Positions 42,164-50,907 of a stretch of DNA of 64,000 bases are shown in pieces. Position 1 is the stretch's first letter. Every line of letters starts with the position of its first letter. The DNA is from Segniliparus sp051660745 (lineage in GTDB: Bacteria; Actinomycetota; Actinomycetes; Mycobacteriales; Mycobacteriaceae). The translations under genes and the position numbers were made by a program. The DNA lies in NCBI RefSeq assembly GCF_051660745.1, contig NZ_JBOFQF010000042.1:186001-250000 (forward strand), in the 5' to 3' direction. The notes below the pieces were generated by a model. The model did no database searches, had not been told where the DNA came from, and was given only the letters and a program-made list of their open reading frames with translations.

Positions 42164-42259
42164 CTTCGCCGCGAGGCCGCTCCCGGCCCGAGGCCACAGC
42201 CCGACACATGTAAGCTACCCCACAATCGCGAGTCGCACCGGCCTTCGGCGAGGAGAGCT

Positions 42260-42832
42260 ATGACATCGGAAATGTGGATATGGGCCGCAGTCGGGATCGT
42301 CGTCGCGGCGGCGCTCGCGGGCCTCGGCGCGCTCGCCGTGCTGTTCGCGCTGGCGCATGGCGAGAAGGGCCCCCGCAGGTTCGCGGTCGCCCCGGTGGAG
42401 GGGGACCTCGAAACGTATTTCGACGAGAAGGCCGCGTGGGCGGCCACCGCGACCACGACTGTGCCGGGGACGCCCGAGCACGTGTGGGCGGTGTTGGCCG
42501 CCGGAGGCTATCTCGCGCTCCCCTTCCTGCTTTCCGGCCCAGATGTGGACGGCGACAAGCTCGTCTACCGGGGCCCCTTCAGCGCCTGGGCCGAGGAAGT
42601 CGCGCGCAAGGAGCCGGGGCGAGAGCTTGTCACGACCGGAGCAGGCGTGTCCGCCCCCTTGCTGATCAAGTCGTTCGGCCAGCGGTTCTTGCTGCGCCCC
42701 GCGCCGAACGGCGTGATGATCGCCTGGACTGTCGCCATCACCCCGAAATGGATCGGCTTCCTGCCGCTGCGCTGGACCGGGTTCGTCGCCCGCCCTGTGC
42801 TGGGCTTCGTGCTCCGGCGGGCGTTCCGGTAG
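42260..42832 (+). CDS. Membrane-anchored SRPBCC-like protein
   Basis: A 190-residue protein with one N-terminal membrane helix (about residues 7-33) and a C-terminal region resembling polyketide-cyclase/START-like folds: AATATTTVPGTPEHVWAVLAAGGYLALPF, then beta strands to VMIAWTVAITPKWIGFLPLRW. GAGGAGAG stands 2-8 nt before the ATG. Ligand unknown; a hydrophobic lipid is plausible. It follows the PapA trio by 96 bp on the same strand and may belong to the same lipid pathway. Confidence 0.68.
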   Translation: MTSEMWIWAAVGIVVAAALAGLGALAVLFALAHGEKGPRRFAVAPVEGDLETYFDEKAAWAATATTTVPGTPEHVWAVLAAGGYLALPFLLSGPDVDGDKLVYRGPFSAWAEEVARKEPGRELVTTGAGVSAPLLIKSFGQRFLLRPAPNGVMIAWTVAITPKWIGFLPLRWTGFVARPVLGFVLRRAFR

Positions 42833-42841
42833 CAGTCCGAG

Positions 42842-43507
42842 TCAGACGGCCCGATACCGCCGCACAAGAAGGTCCACGACCAGCGGGTGCGTCCCCAAAG
42901 GCGCGGCGATTCCCCGTGCCCCGGCGGCGAGCTCGGCGAGCTTGCGGGAGAAGAAGCCGTCTGCGAGCAAGTACTGCGCGACGAACACCGGCCCGGCGCA
43001 CTCCTCGACCACTGTGTCGACGCGGGGAGCGCCCTGGGCGATCGTCCCGAGGCGCACCGTCGCGGCGAGCTCTTCTTCGAGCTGCCGCAGCGTCGTCCGG
43101 TTCTCGGCCTGCGCCGAGGAGTCGTTGGTCCCGGCCACCGCCAGCACGACCTGGCCCGAGCCGTCCCAGCCAGCCGCGCGCAGGCGCTCGGCCAGCACCT
43201 CAGCCAACACGGGGTCCGGGCCGAGCGCAGGGGCGATCACCGCGTTCTGGTGGGCGCTGCGCCGCACTTGTCTCGGCAGGTCGGTCCGAACGTGATAGCC
43301 GCTCGCGAGGAACGCCGGGACGATGACGACCCTGCCAGGCAGCTCCCGCAACGCCTCCTCGGGGGTGGGGCCGAGCACGTCCACAAAGGCGAGGCGGACT
43401 TCCGTCCACGGAAGCCGCCGCGCCACCTCGCCGCGCAGCTCCTGCAGCATCGCCACCCCTTCCGCGCGGCGTGTGCCGTGCGCGACGATCAGCAGGGCCG
43501 AGGACAT
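42842..43507 (-). CDS. CbiX/sirohydrochlorin-chelatase-like protein (Rv0259c type)
   Basis: A 221-residue chelatase-fold protein: two related halves, the first starting SALLIVAHGTRRAEG with the expected metal/tetrapyrrole His, and VVIVPAFLASGYHVRTDLP carrying a second conserved His. Such proteins insert Fe, Co or Ni into sirohydrochlorin. In M. tuberculosis a similar gene lies next to the HemD-like regulator Rv0260c; here that partner is 1.4 kb away, with a phosphatase and a Nudix gene between. Stop-to-stop convergence with the SRPBCC gene leaves 9 bp. Confidence 0.85.
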   Translation of the reverse strand: MSSALLIVAHGTRRAEGVAMLQELRGEVARRLPWTEVRLAFVDVLGPTPEEALRELPGRVVIVPAFLASGYHVRTDLPRQVRRSAHQNAVIAPALGPDPVLAEVLAERLRAAGWDGSGQVVLAVAGTNDSSAQAENRTTLRQLEEELAATVRLGTIAQGAPRVDTVVEECAGPVFVAQYLLADGFFSRKLAELAAGARGIAAPLGTHPLVVDLLVRRYRAV

Positions 43508-43582
43508 GCCACCAAATTACCCGGACACAGCGAGGCACGCGAGGAGCCGACGACGCCGCGAGGCGCTATCTGCTCGACCGGG

Positions 43583-44254
43583 CTAGAAGCCCGACGGGCT
43601 GTCGCCTGGTAACACCATCTCCGGAACTTGCGTGAGCTTCCACCCGCCTCGCGTCGCCCGGCAGACCAGCACGACGTCGTAGCGGTTGTCGGGCCAGCTC
43701 TTCGCCTTCGGGCTCACCGGCCCGTCGAGGTGGTCGACGATCCCCGCGATCGCGCTGTGCTCCCACACCACGAGCGCGGGCAGCCGAGGACCGAGGATAG
43801 AGAGCTGGTCAGCGAGTTTTTTCTCCTCGCCCTCCGTGTACACCAAATCCACTCCGAGGCCGAGCGCCGCCGCGATCGGCCCCGCCGTCTGCCGAGGGCG
43901 ACGGCCTGCCGAATGCCCCGCGATCTGTCCTGGCGCGTAGATCCGGGCAGGTCGCACGATCCCTGCCTTCGGCGCCGCGAAGAATTTGCCAAGCGCGCGG
44001 GCACGCTCCCAGCCCCGCTGCGTGAGGGAGTGCGGGTCCTGCTTGCCCTTCTCATCGATCCCTGGCGCCGTCTTGTCACTCCCCTGCCCGGAGCTGTCCG
44101 GCTTCTCGCCATGCCGGATGATCATGCAGACGCTGCCTTCGACCGGGGTCGAGGCACTGGCTTCAGACAGGTCGAAACCTCCAAGGGCGAGGCCGGCGCC
44201 ACCAGCGCCGAGCAAGACTGCGAATTCGCGCCGGGACAGTACCAGAGAGGCCAC
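43583..44254 (-). CDS. Tat-exported histidine phosphatase
   Basis: A 223-residue phosphatase of the phosphoglycerate-mutase-like branch. The N-terminus has a twin-arginine-like signal (LSRREFAVLLGAGGAGLAL). The catalytic motif is CMIIRHGEKPDSS and the second histidine is in VVWEHSAIAGIVDHL. The closing LTQVPEM is usual for the family. Substrate unknown. GTG at 44254 gives the cleanest signal peptide; an in-frame GTG five codons earlier (44269) is an alternative. It diverges from the Nudix gene by 30 bp. Confidence 0.8.
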   Translation of the reverse strand: MASLVLSRREFAVLLGAGGAGLALGGFDLSEASASTPVEGSVCMIIRHGEKPDSSGQGSDKTAPGIDEKGKQDPHSLTQRGWERARALGKFFAAPKAGIVRPARIYAPGQIAGHSAGRRPRQTAGPIAAALGLGVDLVYTEGEEKKLADQLSILGPRLPALVVWEHSAIAGIVDHLDGPVSPKAKSWPDNRYDVVLVCRATRGGWKLTQVPEMVLPGDSPSGF

Positions 44255-44284
44255 ACACGGACAGTACACAGCTAGGGTTACAGA

Positions 44285-44698
44285 ATGAAGACAGCTCGCG
44301 CCGAAGTCCACGTGGTCGCCGCCGTGATCGTCGACGCGCAAGGACGCTTCCTCGTCGCGAGAAAACGCGGCACCACCATGTTCATGCAGGCAGGCGGCAA
44401 GATCGAGCCCGACGAAGAGCCGCTCGCGGCGCTGGTGCGGGAGTTGCGCGAAGAGCTTGGCGTGCTGGTCGAGCCTGGCAACGCCTGCTGGCTCGGCCGA
44501 TTCGAGGCCCCGGCCGCGCACGAGCCGGAGACGACTGTGGTCGCCGAGGTCTACGAGGTTGCCTGCGCGGACGAGCCGCGCGCCCAGGCCGAGATCGAAG
44601 AGATCGCCTGGCTGGCGCCCGGCGAAGAGGACCGGTTCTCGCTCGCGCCGCTCACCCGGCTCATTCTGGAGCGGATGAAACACGCATCGACCCTATGA
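44285..44698 (+). CDS. Nudix hydrolase
   Basis: A 137-residue Nudix enzyme that would hydrolyse a nucleoside-diphosphate-X substrate. The Nudix box is complete: GGKIEPDEEPLAALV then RELREELGV, with the metal-binding RE..EE. The short size and the neighbouring AGKIEPDE-type loop are typical of MutT-like house-cleaning enzymes, but the substrate is not predictable. Divergent from the Tat phosphatase. Confidence 0.92.
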   Translation: MKTARAEVHVVAAVIVDAQGRFLVARKRGTTMFMQAGGKIEPDEEPLAALVRELREELGVLVEPGNACWLGRFEAPAAHEPETTVVAEVYEVACADEPRAQAEIEEIAWLAPGEEDRFSLAPLTRLILERMKHASTL

Positions 44699-44774
44699 TT
44701 TGATACAGAGATTCTTTGGCAGAGATTTATAAATTTCTATTGACCACTACTTAGAACACATGGAGTGTTGTTTT

Positions 44775-44930
44775 ATGTTTGACGGGGTGTTCGAGCAGCT
44801 AGACAGCATCGGGGACGTCCGCATGGTCGAATGTCCAGCGTTTGGAATATCTGCAAGGGCTTGAGCAACTGATCAGGCGTTCGCAGGGCGCGGGCCGCGC
44901 CCTTCCTGCGATATCTCCAGCAACGAGCGC
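44775..44930 (+). pseudogene. Possible decayed DUF222/13E12-type gene remnant
   Basis: ATG 44775 opens a 29-codon frame (MFDGVFEQLDSIGDVRMVE...) that stops at 44864. The +1 frame then continues as RLEYLQGLEQLIRRSQGAGRA. Joined by a frameshift near 44830 the two halves resemble the N-terminus of the actinobacterial DUF222/HNH (13E12-repeat) proteins. The DNA just upstream (44699-44774) is unusually AT-rich for this genome. Only the first ~50 codons would survive. Family likeness is from memory and weak. Confidence 0.3.
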
Positions 44931-44934
44931 CCCG

Positions 44935-46122
44935 TTAGTACTTGTCGCCGCTCTCTTCGGGATCGTCGACGCCCAGGTCCACCGCCAACCGGTACCCCCG
45001 CTTCACCACGGTCTGCACAATCTTCGGATCCCCCAAACCAGTCCGGAGCCTGCCGATCGCGGCCTCCACCGCATGCGCGTCCGCGCTGTGGCCCGGCAGG
45101 CTCGCGAGCAACGTCTCGCGGGTCACCACCCGGCCAGGCTGGCGCGCCAGCTCGCGCAAAAGCGTCAGCATCGACGGGGCGAGATGGCGCACTTCCCCGT
45201 CCACCACGACAGCGCGGGCGAGCACCGCGATCTTATGGCCGTGCGCAGGGAAGACCCTCGCGCGCCTCGGCAGCTCCTCCTCGATATGCCGCGCCAGCGC
45301 CCCGAGCCGAGACCGGGCCGGGGCCGTGGTCGGCACGCCGAGCGCCTCCAGCGGGCCAGCCGTCACCGGCCCGACGCACAGCGCCGCGACCTGGGCCCGG
45401 AAACCACTGAGAAGCTGCTCCAACAGGCCGGTCTCTTTTGCCCTGCCCAGCATCGAGGCGACCGCCGGGGCGCTCGTGAAGCTGACCCCGTCCACCGTCC
45501 CGTTCACGACGGCCGTGATCAACGTGTCCATCGCGGACTGGTCGTCCGGCGGCGACCAGCGGTACACCGGCACCGGGAGCACCTCCGCGCCCGCATGGCG
45601 CAACGCTTCGCTGAAATCTGGCAGCGGCTCGAACTCTGTTGTCGCCCCGTGCAGCTGCACCGCGACCCTCAGCCCCTCGACCTCTTCTTCGAGCAACCGC
45701 TCCAAGACTTCGCTCGACGACTCCGAGCTCGGCGACCAGGATTCGCGAAGGCCCGCAGCGCGAATCGCCCCAGTGGCCTTCGGCCCGCGCGCCACAAGAC
45801 GCGCGCTCTGCAGCGCCGCGTGCAGTTCCTCGGCAACGCCCCAGCCCTCGGCGGCCTCCAGCCAGCCCCGAAAACCGATGCCCGTCGTCGCGACGACCAC
45901 GTCGGGCGGATTCGCAATGATCTCCCGGCTCACCCGCTCCAACTCGGCGTCGTCGGCCAGGGGGATCAGCACGATCGCGGGGGCGTGCAGAACGGCGGCG
46001 CCCCGACGGGTGAGGAGCGCGGAGAACTCATCCGCCCGACGCGCGGCCGTCACTCCGACGGTGTACCCCGACAGGCTGCGCGAAGGCACAGGCGCATCGG
46101 ACTCCGGGCTGATGGTGTCCAT
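44935..46122 (-). CDS. HemD-like domain fused to a winged-helix DNA-binding domain (Rv0260c type)
   Basis: A 395-residue fusion. Residues ~15-265 resemble uroporphyrinogen-III synthase: YTVGVTAARRADEFSALLTRRGAAVLHAPAI, VVATTGIGFRGWLEAAE, GVSFTSAPAVASMLGRA. Residues ~285-385 are a response-regulator-type winged helix: VRHLAPSMLTLLRELARQPGRVVTRETLLASLPG and GDPKIVQTVVKRGYRLAVD. It resembles Rv0260c, thought to regulate nitrite/siroheme functions, sensing a tetrapyrrole or acting as an enzyme-regulator. The CbiX-like gene nearby fits siroheme control. Confidence 0.87.
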   Translation of the reverse strand: MDTISPESDAPVPSRSLSGYTVGVTAARRADEFSALLTRRGAAVLHAPAIVLIPLADDAELERVSREIIANPPDVVVATTGIGFRGWLEAAEGWGVAEELHAALQSARLVARGPKATGAIRAAGLRESWSPSSESSSEVLERLLEEEVEGLRVAVQLHGATTEFEPLPDFSEALRHAGAEVLPVPVYRWSPPDDQSAMDTLITAVVNGTVDGVSFTSAPAVASMLGRAKETGLLEQLLSGFRAQVAALCVGPVTAGPLEALGVPTTAPARSRLGALARHIEEELPRRARVFPAHGHKIAVLARAVVVDGEVRHLAPSMLTLLRELARQPGRVVTRETLLASLPGHSADAHAVEAAIGRLRTGLGDPKIVQTVVKRGYRLAVDLGVDDPEESGDKY

Positions 46123-46158
46123 AGCCTTAGTCTAATGCCCTAGCTGCGACAACAGGAA

Positions 46159-47304
46159 CTACCCGGCGATCTCCGCCTGCTCTTCCCCGCCTGGAGCCTC
46201 TTCCGTCACGAGGTCCTCCCCTCGGACCAGCCGCCCGATAAAAGTGTTGAGCACCGCGACCAGCGGCACAGCCAGCAGAGCACCGATGATGCCCGCCATC
46301 ACCACGCCCGCCGCGATGGCGAGGATCACTGCCAACGGATGCACTTTCACCGCGCGGCCCAGCACCAACGGCTGCAGCACGTGGCTCTCCAGCTGCATCA
46401 CGCCGACCAGCACCGCGATGGTTGCCAACGCCACGACCGGGCCATGGGTCACCAACGCGACGAGCACCGCCACCGAGCCCGCGACGAGCGATCCGATCAC
46501 GGGGACGAACGCCCCGAGGAAGACCAACGACGCGAGCGGCAGCGCCAAAGGCACTTGCAGCAGGGCGAGCCCGACGCCGATGCCGATGGCGTCGACAGCC
46601 GCCACGAGCACCGTCCCTTTGACATAGCCCGTCAGAGTCCGGTACCCGTCGCCCCCGGCCAGCCGCACTCGCTCCCGCGCGCCCACGGGCACGAGCTGCG
46701 TGAGGTAGAGCCAGATTGACCGGCCGTCGCTCAAGAAGAAGATCAAGGTGAACAGCGCCAGGAAGAACCCGGTCACGCCCTCGACGAGCGCCGAAGCCGT
46801 GGAGAAGACCCCCTGGGTGATGTCGGATCGGTGCTGCTCCGCGAAGTGGACCGTCGTCTCGCGGAACTTCTCCAACTTTTCGGCGGAGAAATGCAGCCCG
46901 GCCCGCTCCGCCCAAACGCGCAGCTGCTCGAAGCTCTCAAAGACCTGGGCTTGCAGCGTCGGCCAGCCGCTAATGGCCTGCCGGACGATGAACGTGAAGA
47001 TGCCCGCCAACGCGCCGAGCACCAAGACCAGCACCAAGCCGACGGCGAGCGACCTCGGCACCCGGCGCGCGGCGAGCCAATCGACCAGCGGCGACATGAG
47101 CGCGGCGAGCAGGAGCGCCAGCGCGACCGGGACCAGCACCACTTCCAAGAGGACGAAGATCTTGCCGAGGACGACGAGGCCCAAGAGGATCACGAGGATC
47201 CGCCACGTCCAGTCGGACACCCTGCGCAGCGTCAGATGGATGTGCTCGTCCGGGCGGAGCGTCACGTGGACGTGTTGGTCCGACGGATCTGTCGCAGTTG
47301 GCAT
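46159..47304 (-). CDS. AI-2E family membrane transporter (Rv0205 type)
   Basis: A 381-residue permease-like protein of the AI-2E/PerM family, with about eight membrane helices. Signatures: LEVVLVPVALALLLAALMSPLVDWLAARRVPRSLAVGLV near the N-terminus, and QLESHVLQPLVLGRAVKVHPLAVILAIAAG, the family motif. The first ~30 residues are a cytoplasmic, His-rich segment (DQHVHVTL, DEHIHLTL). The N-terminal start is ATG 47304; the frame continues upstream without family similarity. It is divergent from a YbhN-like gene exactly as Rv0205/Rv0204c. Substrate unknown. Confidence 0.9.
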   Translation of the reverse strand: MPTATDPSDQHVHVTLRPDEHIHLTLRRVSDWTWRILVILLGLVVLGKIFVLLEVVLVPVALALLLAALMSPLVDWLAARRVPRSLAVGLVLVLVLGALAGIFTFIVRQAISGWPTLQAQVFESFEQLRVWAERAGLHFSAEKLEKFRETTVHFAEQHRSDITQGVFSTASALVEGVTGFFLALFTLIFFLSDGRSIWLYLTQLVPVGARERVRLAGGDGYRTLTGYVKGTVLVAAVDAIGIGVGLALLQVPLALPLASLVFLGAFVPVIGSLVAGSVAVLVALVTHGPVVALATIAVLVGVMQLESHVLQPLVLGRAVKVHPLAVILAIAAGVVMAGIIGALLAVPLVAVLNTFIGRLVRGEDLVTEEAPGGEEQAEIAG

Positions 47305-47358
47305 GCCCTCGCGCTCCTTATTGGACTTTCGTGTGTTCACCACAGTACCGTGGCTCGG

Positions 47359-48441
47359 ATGGCGACCCAATCGTCGGAGGGCGCACCAGCGCCGCAACGG
47401 TCTCCGATGCAGATGCTGCGCCGCGCGGCGCTGGTCGTGGTCGTGGTGATCTTGGCCACCGAGGCCTGGTACGTCGCGCCGGAGGTGCGTCATTACTGGC
47501 AAGCCACCAAAAACGTCCGTTGGCTCTGGGTCGGCGCATGCGTCCTCGCCGCCGCCGTTTCCATGGAAAGCTTCAGCCAAGTCCAACGCACCCTCTTCGC
47601 TTCGGCGGGCGTGCGGGTGTCGAGCTGGCGGTCGGCCGCGGAGATCTACGCGGCGAACTCCATCAGTTGCAGCCTGCCCGCAGGACAAGTGCTGGCAACC
47701 ACGTTCGCCTACCGGCAGACCCGGCGCTGGGGGGCCACGCCGCTCATCGCGTCCTGGCAGATCGTCATGTCCGGCCTCATCAAAGGAGCGGGGCTCGCGC
47801 TGATCGGCATCGGCGGCACATTTTTAGCCGGGGCGAAGACCACGCCGTTCTCGCTCATCTTCTCCATCGCGGGCTTTCTCTCCTTCCTCGTCCTCGCGCA
47901 GTTCATCGCCTCCCGGCCCGACGATGTGGCCGCGCTCAGCAGCAAGGCCTTCGCCCTGGTGAACCGAGTGCGCAAGCGCCCGCCGGAAGAGGGGCTGGCC
48001 CGCTGGCACCAATTGCTCGAACAAACGCAGGCGGTGCGCCTGGGCCGGTGGGACGGGCTGAAGGCGTTCGCCTGGAGCATGGCCAACTGGGCGAGCGACA
48101 TCGCCTGCCTCGCGTTCGCCTGCTACGCCACTGGCTCGCGCCCCAGCCTGCCGGGGCTCCTCATCGCGTACGCGCTGGTCAAGACTGCGGCACTGGCCGT
48201 CCCGCTGCTCCCCGGCGGCCTCGGCGTCGTCGAGGTCGTGCTGGTGCCCGCGCTGACCGCAGGGGGGGTCCCGTCCGGGGCGGCGTTCTCCGCGACCGTC
48301 ATCTACCGCCTCGTCAGCTTCCTCTTGGTCACTGCTGTCGGCTGGGCGGTCTTCTTCCTGCTCTTCCGCAAGAGCGACCCGATCAACCCGAAGCATCGCG
48401 ACGAATTCGACGCCGAGCGGTTCGAGGCTCATCCGCAGTGA
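47359..48441 (+). CDS. YbhN/LPG-synthase-TM-like membrane protein (Rv0204c type)
   Basis: A 360-residue polytopic membrane protein of the UPF0104/AglD-like group: VQRTLFASAGVRVSSWRSAAEIYAANSISCSLPAGQ and KTAALAVPLLPGGLGVVEVVLVP are the recurring signatures. These proteins lack the MprF catalytic domain and are suspected in lipid flipping or modification. ATG 47359 is used; an in-frame GTG three codons earlier is possible. Its stop overlaps the GTG start of the serpin-like lipoprotein by four bases, so the two are cotranslated. Confidence 0.87.
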   Translation: MATQSSEGAPAPQRSPMQMLRRAALVVVVVILATEAWYVAPEVRHYWQATKNVRWLWVGACVLAAAVSMESFSQVQRTLFASAGVRVSSWRSAAEIYAANSISCSLPAGQVLATTFAYRQTRRWGATPLIASWQIVMSGLIKGAGLALIGIGGTFLAGAKTTPFSLIFSIAGFLSFLVLAQFIASRPDDVAALSSKAFALVNRVRKRPPEEGLARWHQLLEQTQAVRLGRWDGLKAFAWSMANWASDIACLAFACYATGSRPSLPGLLIAYALVKTAALAVPLLPGGLGVVEVVLVPALTAGGVPSGAAFSATVIYRLVSFLLVTAVGWAVFFLLFRKSDPINPKHRDEFDAERFEAHPQ

Positions 48442-49631
48442 GGAGGAGAGCCGTCGCAGTCCTGGCCGCCGCACTGTTGGCCGGATGCTCCAGCCACCCC
48501 AGCAGCGAAGCGCCGCACCTCGTGCCCCTGTACTCGAAGCTGAAGCTCGCCGAGATCGGGGTGGACGAGTATCGCGACGAGGTCGCGGGCATCGCGGAGA
48601 AGAGCCGCCAATTGGCCGTCGACTTGCTCGAAAGCGGCCGCATGGCAGACCGCGACACGGTCTTCAGCCCCTGGGCCAAAGTCCGGACGGGACGGATCTG
48701 GGCGCATGCCGACGGCTCGGGCGACGACCCCGCCGCCGCCGCGATGATCGGGCAGCTCGGCAAGTGGGCGGGCGACCCGGTCAGCGTGCCGAACGGGGGC
48801 GTCGACCGCACGCCGATCCTGCGCAGCCAGACCGTCCTGGTCGCGGACCGCGCCCTCGACATCGCCCCCGAGTTCCTCGATCTGCTCGCCAAGGACTACG
48901 ACATGGGGGTCTATCTCGCCCGGCCCGGTGATCCGAAACTCGCCTCGGCGGTGAACGCGTGGGCCATGAGCACGGCCAAGCTGCGCTTCAGCGACTCCTT
49001 GCAGGGGCTCGGAGTCCCGCGCGGGGTGTTCTCCGCCGATGTCACCGTGCTGCTCGCGGGGTGGCAGTTCCCCTTCCGCCCCGAGCACACCGCCGACGCT
49101 GCCTTCACCACAGCGAACGGCGGCCGCAAGAGCGTTCCCACCATGCGCGCGGCGGCCATCGCCCAGACTGCGGCGGGGCCGGGGTGGCGCGCGGTCCAGC
49201 TGCCGCTCGCCGACGGGATCGAGATGCGCGTGATCGTGCCCGACGATCCGCACGCCTCGCCTGCGGCCTTCGTGCCGGCCGCGCGCGCCGCTTTGGCGGA
49301 CGCGCCGCCCCAGCTCGCCGGGATCGCGCTGCCACGCTGGTCGGGGCAGGGCGAGAACGGCTGGACCTCCAAGCCTCTCGAGTTCCAGGGCCTGGGGCGC
49401 ATCGCGCCCGAGGCCGGGATCAGCGGCTGGGCGGACTTGGCCGCAATCTCCTTCGGCGAGCAAGGCGTGTCCACGACGTCCGCGCCTCCCCCGGCCGCCG
49501 CGTCTGCTGCCGTCGCCGACCCGCCGCCCGCGATCTCGTTCGCCGCCGACCGCCCGTTCTGCTTCGAGATCTTCGACCCGGGTACCGGCCTCGTCCTCCT
49601 CGCCGGGAGGGTCGCCGACCCCGGCAGGTAA
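48438..49631 (+). CDS. Serpin-like lipoprotein
   Basis: A 397-residue exported lipoprotein: signal with lipobox LLAGC (Cys about residue 17). The mature part has serpin-like elements: LRSQTVLVADRALDIAPEFLDLLAKDYDMGVY, SADVTVLLAGWQFPFRPEHTADAAF, QLPLADGIEMRVIVPD, and a C-terminal ISFAADRPF then CFEIFDPGTGLVLLAGRVADP that matches the serpin signature. The region where the reactive-centre loop would lie (about residues 340-365) is proline-rich (STTSAPPPAAASAA) and lacks the usual Ala-rich hinge, so it may not be an inhibitor. Coupled to the YbhN-like gene by a GTGA overlap. Confidence 0.78.
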   Translation: MRRRAVAVLAAALLAGCSSHPSSEAPHLVPLYSKLKLAEIGVDEYRDEVAGIAEKSRQLAVDLLESGRMADRDTVFSPWAKVRTGRIWAHADGSGDDPAAAAMIGQLGKWAGDPVSVPNGGVDRTPILRSQTVLVADRALDIAPEFLDLLAKDYDMGVYLARPGDPKLASAVNAWAMSTAKLRFSDSLQGLGVPRGVFSADVTVLLAGWQFPFRPEHTADAAFTTANGGRKSVPTMRAAAIAQTAAGPGWRAVQLPLADGIEMRVIVPDDPHASPAAFVPAARAALADAPPQLAGIALPRWSGQGENGWTSKPLEFQGLGRIAPEAGISGWADLAAISFGEQGVSTTSAPPPAAASAAVADPPPAISFAADRPFCFEIFDPGTGLVLLAGRVADPGR

Positions 49632-49641
49632 TGTCCCTCAC

Positions 49642-50907
49642 ATGAGCAGACCGTCGCCTTTCGCCGAATTGGACCGCGATCAGCGCAGCGCCTTCCTTGC
49701 CTCCTGGCTCGGCTGGGCGATGGACGCCTTCGACTTCTTCGTCCTCACGCTCGTCCTCAACGAGATCGGCAAGGAGTTCCACGTCTCCAAGCACGAGCTC
49801 ACCTTCCTGATCACGGTCACCCTCGTGATGCGCCCGGTCGGGGCGTATCTGTTCGGGATCTGGGCGGACAAGGCAGGCAGGCGTGTCCCGCTAATGGTGA
49901 ACGTCTGCTTCTACTCGACCGTCGGGTTCCTCGGCGCGTTCGCGCCGAACTTCGCGGTCCTCCTGGTCCTGCGCCTGCTCTACGGCATCGGCATGGGCGG
50001 CGAATGGGGGATTGGCGCAGCGCTGACCATGGAGAAGGTGCCGTCCGACCGGCGCGGCTTCTTCTCCGGCATCCTGCAGGCGGGCTACGCCAGCGGCTTC
50101 CTGTTCGCCGCCGTGGCGCACCTGGTCGTCCACTCCTATCTGGGGCTCTCGTGGCGTTGGCTCTTCGGCCTCTCCCTCCTGCCCGCGCTCATCTCGCTCA
50201 TCATCCGCGCGTTCGTCAAAGAGTCCGAGGTCTGGGTGAACACCCAGGAGAAGATGAAGGCGCACGGCTCGTCGGTGCGGGCGGTGTTCTTCAACCGGGT
50301 CGTGCTGCGCCGCTTCTTCTACCTGATCCTGCTCATGACCGCGTTCACCTCGCTGAGCCACGGCACCCAGGACCTCTACCCGACCTTCTTGAAGGAGACC
50401 GAGCACGCCGGGCGCGCCCTCTCGTCGAGCGTCTCCGACTGGATCATGATCGTCGCGAATATCGGGGCGATCATCGGCGGCGTCTGTTTCGGGGCGCTCT
50501 CCGACCGGATCGGCCGAAAAGGCGTCATCGTCCTCGGCGCGCTCCTGACACTGCCGCTCCTGCCGCTGTTCACCCTGCCGACCGAGCCATGGCTCCTCGG
50601 CCTCGGGATGTTCCTCGTCCAAGCGACCACCCAAGGCGCGTGGGCCGCCGTGCCCGCGCACCTCTCCGAACTCTCCCCCAACGCCATCCGGGGCTTCTAC
50701 CCAGGGGTGACCTATCAGCTCGGCAACCTCTGCACCTCGTTCAACGCGACGTTCCAAACCATGATCGCAGTCGCCTGGGGCTACCCCGCCTCGTTCTGGG
50801 CCATCGTCGGCGCGGCATGCGTCTCGCTCGCGGCGCTCACGTGGTTCGGCCCGCAAGCGGACGGCGTCGACTTCGCCGACACGGACGAGAGTAGCGTGAG
50901 GGCATGA
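49642..50907 (+). CDS. MFS transporter, lactate/sialate (SHS/NanT-like) type
   Basis: A 421-residue twelve-helix major facilitator. The first helix reads ASWLGWAMDAFDFFVLTLVLNEIGKEF, typical of the SHS/sialate group, and the conserved loops are GIWADKAGRRVPLM and YGIGMGGEWGIGAALTMEKVPSDRRGFFSG. A role in uptake of lactate, sialate or another carboxylate is likely. Starts 10 bp after the serpin gene, ends with an ATGA overlap into the next gene, so probably one operon with it. Confidence 0.9.
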   Translation: MSRPSPFAELDRDQRSAFLASWLGWAMDAFDFFVLTLVLNEIGKEFHVSKHELTFLITVTLVMRPVGAYLFGIWADKAGRRVPLMVNVCFYSTVGFLGAFAPNFAVLLVLRLLYGIGMGGEWGIGAALTMEKVPSDRRGFFSGILQAGYASGFLFAAVAHLVVHSYLGLSWRWLFGLSLLPALISLIIRAFVKESEVWVNTQEKMKAHGSSVRAVFFNRVVLRRFFYLILLMTAFTSLSHGTQDLYPTFLKETEHAGRALSSSVSDWIMIVANIGAIIGGVCFGALSDRIGRKGVIVLGALLTLPLLPLFTLPTEPWLLGLGMFLVQATTQGAWAAVPAHLSELSPNAIRGFYPGVTYQLGNLCTSFNATFQTMIAVAWGYPASFWAIVGAACVSLAALTWFGPQADGVDFADTDESSVRA

